DNA of 64,000 nucleotides from Candidatus Aegiribacteria sp. MLS_C. GTDB taxonomy: Bacteria > Fermentibacterota > Fermentibacteria > Fermentibacterales > JCC-6. The stretch is from NCBI GenBank assembly GCA_002030045.1, contig LQBI01000030.1, positions 144,159 through 208,158 on the forward strand. Direction: 5' to 3'. The position numbers and the translations under genes are program-made. This document shows, one piece after another, positions 25,724-33,548 of the stretch (within the stretch, counting starts at the first letter, position 1; each line of letters starts with the position of its first letter). The notes beneath the pieces are model-generated. The model had not been told where the DNA came from, ran no database searches, and was given only the letters and a program-made list of their open reading frames with translations.

Positions 25724-26505
25724 CGCCGAGGACCACCTGACCGCGGCAATGGAGACCGAGATGTCAGAGCACCCCGTGGGATCGGAGAAGAGCGCCGCCA
25801 GGTCTGTCTTAGCCCGTTTCGGGGATACTGCCGAGGTGGCCGGCCATTACAGGATGGTGGAGAAGTACACCCCGCCGGTCCTGGCCTCCAGGAACAGGAA
25901 AGGACCGTCGTTCTTCGGAGTGATCACAGAGCCTTCAGCCTGGGCGGCATTTCTGTAAATGATGCTGTCATTGGTCACCGGCATCATCGACTTCACCTGG
26001 GCCGTCACCGGAGTTTCGATCTCCGCCGGATTGCTGGTGCTGATAATCGGTATGCCCATGCCTGGCTCTTCTTCCTTTCGTTCAGGGGACTCGCATTGGT
26101 GGAGGGGCGGATAGTGGAAGCGCTGCTGGGCGCAAGGATGCCCAGGAGAGCCGTCTTCATCAGAAAGGGTGAAGGCTGGTGGGGCAGCATCAGGGGGGTG
26201 TTCTCCACTGCCAGCACGTGGTCTTCGCTCGTCTACCTGATTCTCATGCTGCCCCTGGGGTTATCCAGTTCGCCGTATTCGTGACCCTGATCGCGGTCTC
26301 CCTGGCCATGGTGACCGCACCGGTCTTCGAACTGCTTCTAAAGATCCCGGTCTGGGATTTACAACGGGCATACTGGGCGCCGGCCTGGCTGATGCCGGTG
26401 GTGGCACTGGGAAGTGTCCAGCTTTTTCCGGTCACCCTTCATTTCGCCCGCCGGACCGGAAGGATGCACGGCCGGCTGGCCAGGAAGATGCTGGTGAGCG
26501 GATGA
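25635..26505 (+). pseudogene. HAAS/sensor-domain membrane protein, broken by a stop and two frameshifts
   Basis: The N-terminal 100 residues from ATG 25635 (GGAGGTGG seven bases before) form the HAAS helical domain: LLEDYLNAFREEL, DTLSDAEDHL, FGDTAEVAGHY. A TAA at 25956-25958 then interrupts EPSAWAAFL/MMLSLVTGI; the putative sensor family has Tyr there. The frame continues to GLLVLIIGMPMP, shifts near 26065 into WLFFLSFRGLALVEGRIVEALLG, and shifts again near 26260 into VIQFAVFVTLIAVSLAM, ending at the TGA of 26503-26505. The joined product would be about 285 residues with four or more membrane segments. Such proteins work with PadR regulators in envelope-stress control. Three lesions indicate a pseudogene and not one sequencing error. 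Confidence 0.7.
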
Positions 26506-27007
26506 GCGTTCAGCGGGCGACTCATGCGGCGGCACTCTCCGGGAACTCCTCGCCGCATCGGCCGCTGTTCCCATCGTGCGGCATCATGGGGGGAGATTCA
26601 GGGGCTAAGGCCGTCATGTATCTGCGGATCCCGAGGATTGTCGGCATGGGCGGATTTCCCGTGGAGTGTGAAGCTGAGCAGTTCAGGTGGATGATAACCG
26701 GGCTGGAAGTGGACGCGCCGGTAAGGCTCCGGGTCCAGAGTGGAAACTATCACCGGCCGGTCTTCGCTTAAACCGACTGGACCGGTGTGCACCTGCTCCA
26801 GGTGGAGTTTCCATGGAGGGACAGCGGTGGAGGTTCCACATCGTGGAGCTGGATATGCTGGCCAGAAAATATGATCCTGAGGAAGGTGAGCAGAAGGCAT
26901 GCATCGTGCCGGTGTCATGAACTGCGGTTTCCGGCGATGCGGATCCGAATCCCCGATCTGCTTGAGCTGACCATTACCCATGACAGCCTCGCTATGGACG
27001 GGATCCT
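26506..27007. other. 502-base interval with no recognised gene
   Basis: Short frames occur on the plus strand (26502-26771 and pieces to 27010), with protein-like stretches such as MYLRIPRIVGMGGFPVECEA and RWRFHIVELDML in different frames. They look like remains of one decayed gene lying after the broken HAAS/sensor gene, but I could not name a family. No RNA gene or repeat was seen. Confidence 0.35.
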
Positions 27008-27370
27008 CTAGACCACCCCGTTGTCTGGCCAGCCTTCCGGTGCACCGTCTGGTCCCGGGCCGTTCCAGCCGAAGGCATCAAGGTCGATCCTGCCTCGTGG
27101 ATCGAAGAGTATACCTTCGCTCTCCAGCATCTGACGCTGGGCTTCGCAGGGCCGCCCGTCGCTCCTGACGCTTATTCCGCCCCTGCTGTTAACGACCCTG
27201 TGCCATGGTATCCCCCTGTCGGGAGGAACAGAGGCCATGGCGTAACCGACTGTCCTGGCACGGCATCTTCCCGCAAGACGGGCGATCTGGCCGTATGTGG
27301 CGACCCGTCCTGGAGGTACCATCCTCACGAGACGGTATATCGTCGAGTAGAGCTCCCCGGGCTGCTTCAC
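27008..27370 (-). CDS. Alkyltransferase-like protein (MGMT homologue without active-site Cys)
   Basis: A 120-residue protein of the O6-alkylguanine-DNA alkyltransferase fold. VPPGRVATYGQIARLAG is the DNA-binding helix-turn-helix with the Arg finger region, and IPWHRVVNSRGGIS corresponds to the active-site PCHRV motif with Cys replaced by Trp. That replacement defines alkyltransferase-like proteins (Atl1/eAtl), which bind O6-alkylguanine without repairing it and hand it to nucleotide excision repair. The start is GTG, overlapping the stop of the upstream DUF3634 gene as GTGA, so translation is coupled. It is the last gene of a three-gene minus-strand operon. The C-terminal 30 residues are an acidic, Gly/Pro-rich tail. 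Confidence 0.85.
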   Translation of the reverse strand: MKQPGELYSTIYRLVRMVPPGRVATYGQIARLAGRCRARTVGYAMASVPPDRGIPWHRVVNSRGGISVRSDGRPCEAQRQMLESEGILFDPRGRIDLDAFGWNGPGPDGAPEGWPDNGVV

Positions 27371-27636
27371 TTCCCGTGGACCCCGGCTGTGTTCCTGAAC
27401 CTCTGCCTGTCACCCTCCCCGATCCCCGAGGAGAACTCCAGGCGGACGCCCGACGGGGAAAGATGACCCCATATCCAGCCGGAGGTGATCCCCGATCTAC
27501 GCGAGATCCCGGAACAGTCGTCCAGGAAGGCCGGGGTTACCTTCCCCTGAACCCTTTCCGCACGACCTTCCCGTATCCTGATGGTGAACAGGGGCGGGAA
27601 AACCTTCCTGGCCAATACTCTGAGAATATCTGCCAT
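27367..27636 (-). CDS. DUF3634-family small protein
   Basis: An 89-residue protein. Its sequence FTIRIREGRAERVQGKV, FLDDCSGISRRSGITSGWIWG and SGVRLEFSSGI, ending in FRN, follows the pattern of DUF3634, a small domain of unknown function found in many bacteria. The ATG at 27636 lies eight bases after the stop of the nitroreductase gene, and its stop overlaps the GTG of the alkyltransferase-like gene by four bases. A longer frame in the same phase reaches 27900, but that part is antisense-phase to the nitroreductase gene and is not meaningful. The tight spacing on both sides supports it being a true gene. Confidence 0.65.
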   Translation of the reverse strand: MADILRVLARKVFPPLFTIRIREGRAERVQGKVTPAFLDDCSGISRRSGITSGWIWGHLSPSGVRLEFSSGIGEGDRQRFRNTAGVHGK

Positions 27637-27644
27637 CACGACGG

Positions 27645-28286
27645 TCAGGTCCTTCCCACAGGCATCAGGTAGAGCGGTGTCAGACCTTGTTCCAGTTCCA
27701 GGAGTTCCCGGACTTCCGCTTCGTCGAAGGCTCCCACCGCCACAGTACCCAGACCCATTGCCGTGGCCTGGAGGTAGATGTTCTGAGATATATGGCCGGC
27801 TTCCATGTGTACGTACATGATCCCGCGCTCCCCGTACACGCTGGTGGTCACCGAGTAGTCGGCCGCCATCACCACCGTGAGCGCCGCAGAGGCTATGCAC
27901 TGCTGCCCCAGTGAAGCGGATGCGAGTTCGTCCAGGTAGAACCCCGCGGCCTTCATCTCGAGCGAGCCCCCCTCCGGATCATAGGAGTAGATCCCGGCGG
28001 GCAGGTCCTCTACGTTACCGGTCACCACGAAAATGGTGAAGGGGTAGGTGGCTCCGGCGGAAGGGGCAGCGCGGAGCCCCCTGTATGAAGTTATTCCCTG
28101 GGCGCTTTGGAGCAGCCTGGAGAGTTCCTCCAGAGTGACTGTTCCACCGGAGTACTCGCGCACGGATCTCCTGGCCTCGATAGCCTCTTCGACGGACATG
28201 CCTCCGTCCGGAACCGGTTCAGGCAACTCCACCAACCTGTCGCCCTCGGAGCAGGATGCCAGCAGGAACAGAACCGATGTCATCAT
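27645..28286 (-). CDS. SagB-type nitroreductase-family lipoprotein
   Basis: A 213-residue FMN-dependent oxidoreductase-like protein. VEEAIEARRSVREYSGGTVTLEELSRLLQSAQG is the start of the SagB/nitroreductase domain (ending before 20 residues here: RRSVREYSG is the FMN-phosphate motif), followed by RAAPSAGATYPF and the LGLGTVAVGAF-like C-terminal FMN loop (MGLGTVAVGAFDEAEV). The family often oxidises azoline rings or reduces small molecules. Unusually the protein starts with VLFLLASCSEGD, a good lipobox, so it should be anchored in a membrane on the periplasmic side. It heads the operon with DUF3634 and the alkyltransferase-like gene, and is transcribed divergently from the histidine kinase. 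Confidence 0.8.
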   Translation of the reverse strand: MMTSVLFLLASCSEGDRLVELPEPVPDGGMSVEEAIEARRSVREYSGGTVTLEELSRLLQSAQGITSYRGLRAAPSAGATYPFTIFVVTGNVEDLPAGIYSYDPEGGSLEMKAAGFYLDELASASLGQQCIASAALTVVMAADYSVTTSVYGERGIMYVHMEAGHISQNIYLQATAMGLGTVAVGAFDEAEVRELLELEQGLTPLYLMPVGRT

Positions 28287-28335
28287 GACCGGACCCTTCA
28301 GCTGATGACCTCCGATCTAGTCTATCGACCCGTAC

Positions 28336-28368
28336 TTGCGGATTACGGAAGAGTATCAATATAGTCAA
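28336..28368. promoter_or_regulatory. Overlapping divergent promoters, nitroreductase operon and histidine kinase
   Basis: Plus strand: TTGCGG (28336-28341), 18 bases, TATAGT (28360-28365), facing the kinase. Minus strand: TTGACT (28368-28363), 17 bases, TAATCC (28345-28340), facing the nitroreductase. The two overlap almost completely, so use of one should exclude the other. Confidence 0.45.
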
Positions 28369-28405
28369 GGCCGACCCCTCACCTAAGTCCATTCCGGGAG
28401 GATCC

Positions 28406-31234
28406 ATGGAGGACAGGCTCGAATACCTGAAGAAGGTCATCAATTCCCTGAGGCAGGTGGACCGTCTCATTACCAGGGAGAAGGATCCCCGCGGGCTGAT
28501 ACGCCAGGCATGCAGTCTGCTGGCAGAACTCGGAGGGTACGTATACACCTGGATACTCCTGCTGGACGAGGAAGGTAACCTGGAGGACTGGGCGGAATCG
28601 GGCATAGGTGATGACTTCGGCAATCTGTTGAAGATGGTGCGCCAGCGGGAGCTGCCGGCCTGTGTCATAAAGGCCCTCGAGACAGGCGACCTGGTGGTGA
28701 GCAGGAGGGACGAACCCTACTGTCTTTCCTGCAGGCTCAAGGAACCCGGCTACCTGAGCCTGGAGAGCTTCGCTGCCAGACTGGAGCACGAGGGCACTGT
28801 CTTCGGCGTGATGGCGGCGGGTTTCCCTGCTGGAGAGGAGGCGGATGAAACCCAGCGCGGCCTGTTCACGGAAATAGCCGAGGACATATCCTATGCCCTG
28901 CATTTCATAAGGATGGAGGAGGAGAGGGATTCATCGATCCAGTCCCACAGGGAGTCCGAGGCGCTTCTCAACTCTTTCCTGGACAATTTTCCCGGACCGG
29001 CGTTCATCAGGGATTCCGAGTCCAGGTACCTCCACGTAAACCGCTACTTCAGGGAGCGGTTCGGACCGGCGGAGAAATGGGTGGGAAGAACCCCTGGCGA
29101 GCTCTTCAGCGATGATTTCGCGTCACGAATGCTGCTGGAGGACCGGAAGGCGCTTGAGAAGGGATACCACGTATTCGAGAAGGAACTGGGCCTCGAGGGA
29201 CAGAGGTCGGACTTCGAGGTGCACAGTTTCAGGATAGACAGGCAGGAGGGCGGTCCCCTGATCGGCGGCATAGCCGTTGACATCACGGAGTGGAAGATGG
29301 CCAAGGAGGCACTCAGGAAGAGCGAGGAGCACTACAGGGCGGTTTTTCAGAACACCGGCTCGGCTACGCTCATCTTGGACGGCGACAAGACCATCAGGCT
29401 CGTAAACAGGGGTTTCGAGAGACTGTCCGGTTATTCTGCGGACGAAGTCTGCGACAGGTTGAAATGGCCTGTCTTCGTAGCCGACGAGGACAGGGAGAGG
29501 ATGGAGCGGTACCATGACGAGAGGAGGAGGGAGAAGGGGAAGGCTCCCAACGAGTACGAGTTCCGATTCGTCGACAGGAACGGTAAGCAGCGTGACGTCC
29601 ATCTCCAGGTGGACCTGATCCCGGGAACGGACATGACCGTCTGCTCGATAGTGGATATCTCCGAACTCAAGTCGGTCCAGGCGAGGCTCCGGGAGAGCGT
29701 CGTGAAGATGGAGACCCTCCTCAGGACGATGCCGGACATGATGTTCGTCCTTTCCGGGAATGGCCTTTACCTGGACTACTGGGTAGACGAAGAAAGCTTA
29801 CTGGCCATTCCCGCGGACAGGATCATAGGAAGCAGTATTACGGAGCTGGACATCACCGACGAAAAGAAAGCGGAGATACTCGGAAAGATAGCCATTACGC
29901 TGGAGACCGGTACCATCCAGTCGGTGGAGTACGAACTGGATATCTCATCCAGGCACAGGTTCTTCGAGGCCAGGCTCTCACCGTACGGCACCGACAGCGT
30001 GATCGCGGTTGCACGGGACATCACGGGGAGGAGGGAGGCCGAGAGACGGAGGCTGGAGCTGGAGGCCAGGATACAGCACACACAGAAACTGGAGAGCCTG
30101 GGAGTCCTGGCCGGAGGCATAGCCCATGATTTCAACAACATCCTGATGACCATACTCGGGAACGCGGACCTTGCCATTATGTCCCTTCCCGAATCCAGCC
30201 AGGCCAGGGGATTCCTCTCCGAGATAGTCAGCGCCGCGTCAGCGGCGTCGGACCTGGCCCGCCAGATGCTCGCCTATTCGGGGAGGAGTGATTTCGTGGT
30301 AAGCCCCCTGGATATCAACTCCCTCGTCCTCGAGATGACCCACATGCTTGAGGTGAGCATATCAAAGAAGGCCGTTCTCAAGTTCAGGCTCGCGGAGGAA
30401 CTGCCCAGAATAATGGCCGATTCCGCTCAGATAAGACAGATAATCATGAACCTCATCACGAACGCTTCAGAGGCCATAGGCGACCGGAGCGGCTACATCT
30501 CCATCACCACAGGAGCGATGCACTGCGACAGGGAGTACATGTCCACCACGGAGCTGACCGACGAGGTCCCCGAGGACATGTACGTATACCTCGAGGTGGC
30601 AGACACAGGCTGCGGAATGGACCAGTCGGTGAGGTCGCAGCTCTTTGAGCCATTCTTCACTACCAAGTACACCGGAAGGGGACTGGGACTCTCCTCGGTT
30701 CTGGGCATAGTCAGGGGACACCGGGGGGCGATCAAGGTATACACCGAACCCGGCGAGGGGACCACCTTCAAGGTACTCCTCCCGGTCCTGTCCTCCGAAC
30801 ATGACCTTCCCGGGGGTCCGGAAGGTTCGTCAGACGGGAGGGTATGGAGGGGAAGCGGTACCATCCTGTTCGCGGATGACGAGGACACAGTACTTGCCAT
30901 CGGAAGGAAGATGCTGGAGAACATGGGATTCAGTGTCATCACCGCCGAGGACGGCCGGAAGGCCGTTGACCTCTTCAGGGAGAACAGCGGGATCATCGAC
31001 ATGGTGATCCTGGACCTGACGATGCCCCACCTGAGCGGGGACGAAGCCTACAGGGAGATGCGGCGGATCAGGCAGGATATTCCGGTCATAGTATCCAGCG
31101 GGTTCAGCCAGAAGGACGTGATGCACAGGTTCGCCGGGAAGCGCCTTCACGGCTTCATACAGAAGCCCTACAGGGCGGAGGACCTGGCGGCTGTGATAAG
31201 GAAGGTACTGGAACAGGAGAGCGGATCAGAATAG
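28406..31234 (+). CDS. Hybrid sensor histidine kinase (GAF-like, three PAS, HisKA, HATPase, receiver)
   Basis: A 942-residue cytoplasmic signalling protein without membrane segments. Residues 1-175 resemble a GAF domain; PAS domains follow at about 185-295, 300-415 and 430-555 (each ends in a DIT/DIS-type motif). The phosphorylation helix is GGIAHDFNNILMTI with His 574, the form typical of the HWE-unrelated PAS/NtrB-like kinases. The ATPase region shows NLITNASEAIG (N box), DTGCGMD (G1), and GLGLSSVLGIVRGHRGA (G2). The C-terminal receiver (about 825-940) has the acid pair FADDED, phospho-Asp 870 in VILDLTMPH and the Lys in IQKPYRAEDL. A phosphorelay output partner is not adjacent. GGGAGGATCC precedes the ATG. 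Its 3' end overlaps the convergent transporter gene by nine bases. Confidence 0.9.
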   Translation: MEDRLEYLKKVINSLRQVDRLITREKDPRGLIRQACSLLAELGGYVYTWILLLDEEGNLEDWAESGIGDDFGNLLKMVRQRELPACVIKALETGDLVVSRRDEPYCLSCRLKEPGYLSLESFAARLEHEGTVFGVMAAGFPAGEEADETQRGLFTEIAEDISYALHFIRMEEERDSSIQSHRESEALLNSFLDNFPGPAFIRDSESRYLHVNRYFRERFGPAEKWVGRTPGELFSDDFASRMLLEDRKALEKGYHVFEKELGLEGQRSDFEVHSFRIDRQEGGPLIGGIAVDITEWKMAKEALRKSEEHYRAVFQNTGSATLILDGDKTIRLVNRGFERLSGYSADEVCDRLKWPVFVADEDRERMERYHDERRREKGKAPNEYEFRFVDRNGKQRDVHLQVDLIPGTDMTVCSIVDISELKSVQARLRESVVKMETLLRTMPDMMFVLSGNGLYLDYWVDEESLLAIPADRIIGSSITELDITDEKKAEILGKIAITLETGTIQSVEYELDISSRHRFFEARLSPYGTDSVIAVARDITGRREAERRRLELEARIQHTQKLESLGVLAGGIAHDFNNILMTILGNADLAIMSLPESSQARGFLSEIVSAASAASDLARQMLAYSGRSDFVVSPLDINSLVLEMTHMLEVSISKKAVLKFRLAEELPRIMADSAQIRQIIMNLITNASEAIGDRSGYISITTGAMHCDREYMSTTELTDEVPEDMYVYLEVADTGCGMDQSVRSQLFEPFFTTKYTGRGLGLSSVLGIVRGHRGAIKVYTEPGEGTTFKVLLPVLSSEHDLPGGPEGSSDGRVWRGSGTILFADDEDTVLAIGRKMLENMGFSVITAEDGRKAVDLFRENSGIIDMVILDLTMPHLSGDEAYREMRRIRQDIPVIVSSGFSQKDVMHRFAGKRLHGFIQKPYRAEDLAAVIRKVLEQESGSE

Positions 31235-31978
31235 TCCCATCAACTTCAGGGCCATGGCCAGGATTGCGGCGGCCAGTACAGCCTTGATCCACCTGTCGCC
31301 CTTCCTGACAGCGAAGGTAGTACCCAGCCATCCTCCAATGGAGGATCCCATCCCCAGTACGAGTCCCGGCACCCACCTGACCTGTCCAGCCGCCGCGAAG
31401 ACCGAGAGGGACGGTATCGTGTAGACGGCTATGATTATTATCTTGAGGCTGTTGGTCCTGACCAGGGACAGCCCCCCCGCCACAGAGAGTGCGAAGATGA
31501 CCAGATAACCCACCCCCGCCTGTATGAAACCACCGTAGATACCTATGAAGAAGAACATGAACAGCTGAAGCCGGGGATGAAGCAGACGCCGGGAGGACCG
31601 GTCGGCATCCCTGTTCCGAATGGGCCTGAGAATTATTGCAAGTGCCAGTATCATCACCGCGGACAGGATCATCCTGAAAGCTGCATCGGGTACTTCCAGA
31701 GCTATTCCCGATCCGATGAGGGCTCCCAGGACCGCCGAGATGCCCAGGGTCATCCCCTGCCTGAGATCCCTGAAGCCGTGATTCCTGAAATTCTTCATGG
31801 CGAAGATGTTCTGGAGCAGAATAGCCACCCGGTTGGTGCCGTTGGCCGTGGTGGGCGACAGTCCTCCGAGCAGTATCAGGAGAGGTATCGTAATGAAGGA
31901 ACCTCCACCGGCCAGTACGTTGATGAACCCTGCCGCCACACCTGCCAGAAGAAGGAGTATTGCACCGTGGATTTCCAT
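31226..31978 (-). CDS. TauE/SafE (TSUP) family membrane transporter
   Basis: A 250-residue inner-membrane protein with about eight hydrophobic segments. The N-terminal repeat FINVLAGGGSFITIPLLILLG followed by ANGTNRVAILLQN, and the second-half copy GGFIQAGVGYLVIFAL with RTNSLKIIIIAVYT, are the twofold signature of TSUP permeases that export sulfite, sulfoacetate or related organosulfur anions. Family length is 240-270. AGGTA lies near the ATG. The gene overlaps the 3' end of the histidine kinase convergently. The neighbours give no hint of the substrate. Confidence 0.87.
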   Translation of the reverse strand: MEIHGAILLLLAGVAAGFINVLAGGGSFITIPLLILLGGLSPTTANGTNRVAILLQNIFAMKNFRNHGFRDLRQGMTLGISAVLGALIGSGIALEVPDAAFRMILSAVMILALAIILRPIRNRDADRSSRRLLHPRLQLFMFFFIGIYGGFIQAGVGYLVIFALSVAGGLSLVRTNSLKIIIIAVYTIPSLSVFAAAGQVRWVPGLVLGMGSSIGGWLGTTFAVRKGDRWIKAVLAAAILAMALKLMGLF

Positions 31979-32074
31979 TACCTATTGTCCTTCCTGTGAA
32001 GTGAGGACACTAACATGTGCAGGAAAGAGTGCCAAGCCGGGCCTTGCGCTCACAAAAAGGAGGGTACCACGTCG

Positions 32075-32437
32075 ATGAAACCAATGCTGATGCTGCTGAC
32101 CCTGATCCCGGTCCTTACCACATCCTGCGGGGGTCCGAAGGAACCCGAAGACGTGGTGGAGGCTATGTTCAGGGCGGCTCAGGAAGACGACTAAGAGACA
32201 ATGCTGGGCTACACGTCGCCGGAGGTCCAGGCCGAGGTGAACCTCGGCGCCCTCGAAGGTATGGAGATCATCTCTTACAGCGTCGATGCCGTGGAGGTTT
32301 CCGGTGACGGGAACAGGGCCGATGTGGAGTTCACCATAACACTGAGGAACATAGCAACCGGGCAGACCGAGGTGGAGGACGACGAAATGGAACTCCTGAG
32401 AACCGCCTCCGGTGAATGGTACATAGTGGACATGTGA
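32075..32437 (+). pseudogene. DUF4878-like lipoprotein with one in-frame TAA
   Basis: From ATG 32075 (GGAGGG upstream) the frame gives a lipoprotein signal MLLTLIPVLTTSCGG and then PEDVVEAMFRAAQEDD, stop (TAA, 32192-32194), ETMLGYTSPEVQAEV. The same frame continues unbroken to a TGA at 32437 and ends in ELLRTASGEWYIVDM. The whole is a normal DUF4878/lumazine-like periplasmic domain (NTF2-type fold) of about 120 residues. In relatives the interrupted position carries an aromatic residue, usually Tyr or Phe, so the stop looks like a single-base change of a Tyr codon. There is no other damage. It may be a fresh pseudogene, a sequencing error or a suppressed stop. Confidence 0.7.
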
Positions 32438-32510
32438 ACCGATCCACGGTGCCGGGACATGATCACTGGATTCGCTGACTATACGTTTGTATCTCGACAG
32501 GGGGGTCAGA

Positions 32511-32963
32511 TTGATACACGCTGCAGCCGCCATTATTGTGATCCTGCTTACGGTGGGGCTGACAGTCATGTTCCTGAAAAGAAGGTACCGCAAGGTCCGG
32601 GAGGAAGTGGCCCTGCTCCATCCGGAGCACTCCAGACTGATGACCGCGCCCATGGCGAACTTTTTCGGACGGCGGTCGCTGGGCATGGGCCAGGTGCGGG
32701 GGAACGGTATCCTGCTGCTCACCCGTGAAGCGGTCCATTTCAGGATGCTGCTTCCCAGGAGGGAACTTACCATCCCCCTCAGGGACATCGTTTCCATCTC
32801 GACCCCCGGGAGTTTCCTCGGCAGGTCCAGGAGGATGAAACTGCTCCAGATCGATTTCCACAGTGCAGATGCCGGAGAAGACTCCGCCGCCTGGCTGGTG
32901 GGTGACCTGGACGAATGGGCTGACCGGCTGCGGGGAATGACCGGAACGGAGCCGGCGGACTAG
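32511..32963 (+). CDS. Single-pass membrane protein with a PH-like domain
   Basis: About 150 residues. One N-terminal membrane segment (AAAAIIVILLTVGLTVMFL) is followed by basic residues, so the rest faces the cytoplasm. The soluble part has the strand pattern of bacterial PH/GRAM domains: RGNGILLLTREAVHFRMLLPRRELTIPLRDIVSI, split by short turns, then FHSADAGEDSAAWLVGDL. The frame opens at a TTG at 32487, but the TTG at 32511 has AGGGGGG six bases before it and gives a better membrane anchor. The 3' end overlaps the convergent PUR-domain gene by four bases. The function is unknown. Confidence 0.6.
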   Translation: MIHAAAAIIVILLTVGLTVMFLKRRYRKVREEVALLHPEHSRLMTAPMANFFGRRSLGMGQVRGNGILLLTREAVHFRMLLPRRELTIPLRDIVSISTPGSFLGRSRRMKLLQIDFHSADAGEDSAAWLVGDLDEWADRLRGMTGTEPAD

Positions 32964-33424
32964 GCGCTGGTGGATCCTGGATCAGGCTCCTCAGGCCTGT
33001 CCAGCAGACCCATCTTCTCCAGCCTGAGCGTTACAGCGTAGGTGCTCCTCTCCAGCTTCTCGGCCAGGGTTTCCAGGTCGGAACCCATGGCGAACCCCTT
33101 CCTGAGAGTATCCTCCTCCTCATCGGTCCAGGCCTTTCCGCTCCTTCCGTGCCGGGATGATCCGGGCCCCTCGGGAAGCGGCCCGCGACCGCTCCCGGCT
33201 TTCTCCATCTCGTCCAGGGCCCTGTTCATGAGTTCCCTCACCTCCGGAGCGTTCTCCTCGAATACGAATATCCTGTTCTGGTCGAAACCGTTGTCGGAGA
33301 CCCTCCTGGATTCGGTGATGGTCAGGTAGTACCTGAAATTGACCGCCTGCCTCACGTCTATGAAGTAGGTGGTCCGGCCTGAGGTCGTCCTGCCGCTGAA
33401 GACGATGCCGTTGCTCTCTTCCAT
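32960..33424 (-). CDS. PUR-domain (DUF3276) nucleic-acid-binding protein with C-terminal Myb/SANT-like helix
   Basis: A 154-residue protein. Residues 1-75 match the bacterial PUR-alpha-like DUF3276 family of FCB bacteria: VFSGRTTSGRTTYFIDVRQA, then FRYYLTITESRR and RIFVFEENAPEV. PUR repeats bind single-stranded purine-rich DNA or RNA. The C-terminal 55 residues, after a Gly/Pro/Arg linker, read KAWTDEEEDTLRKGFAMG and LAEKLERSTYAVTLRLEKMG, a Myb/SANT-like helix bundle that usually binds DNA. The combination suggests a nucleoid or RNA regulator. The ATG at 33424 is preceded by GGGGAGAT; the longer frame to 33634 is spurious. An inverted repeat lies 22 bases upstream. Confidence 0.75.
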   Translation of the reverse strand: MEESNGIVFSGRTTSGRTTYFIDVRQAVNFRYYLTITESRRVSDNGFDQNRIFVFEENAPEVRELMNRALDEMEKAGSGRGPLPEGPGSSRHGRSGKAWTDEEEDTLRKGFAMGSDLETLAEKLERSTYAVTLRLEKMGLLDRPEEPDPGSTSA

Positions 33425-33445
33425 TCTTTCATCTCCCCTCTTGTG

Positions 33446-33463
33446 TGTGAACATCCGTTCACA
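33446..33463. promoter_or_regulatory. Inverted repeat TGTGAAC-N4-GTTCACA upstream of the PUR-domain gene
   Basis: Two perfect 7-bp arms separated by ATCC, 22 bases before the PUR-domain start and 86 bases before the YgiQ gene. Arm sequence recalls Rex and CRP sites but the spacing is two bases longer than either consensus. Confidence 0.45.
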
Positions 33464-33548
33464 ATGATTTTCCTCCGGTTCGCGGGACTTGTCAAGGTGC
33501 AATAAGTAAGTAGCTTCTCTGGTCGGACCCTGTCTTTGGAGGCCGTTC

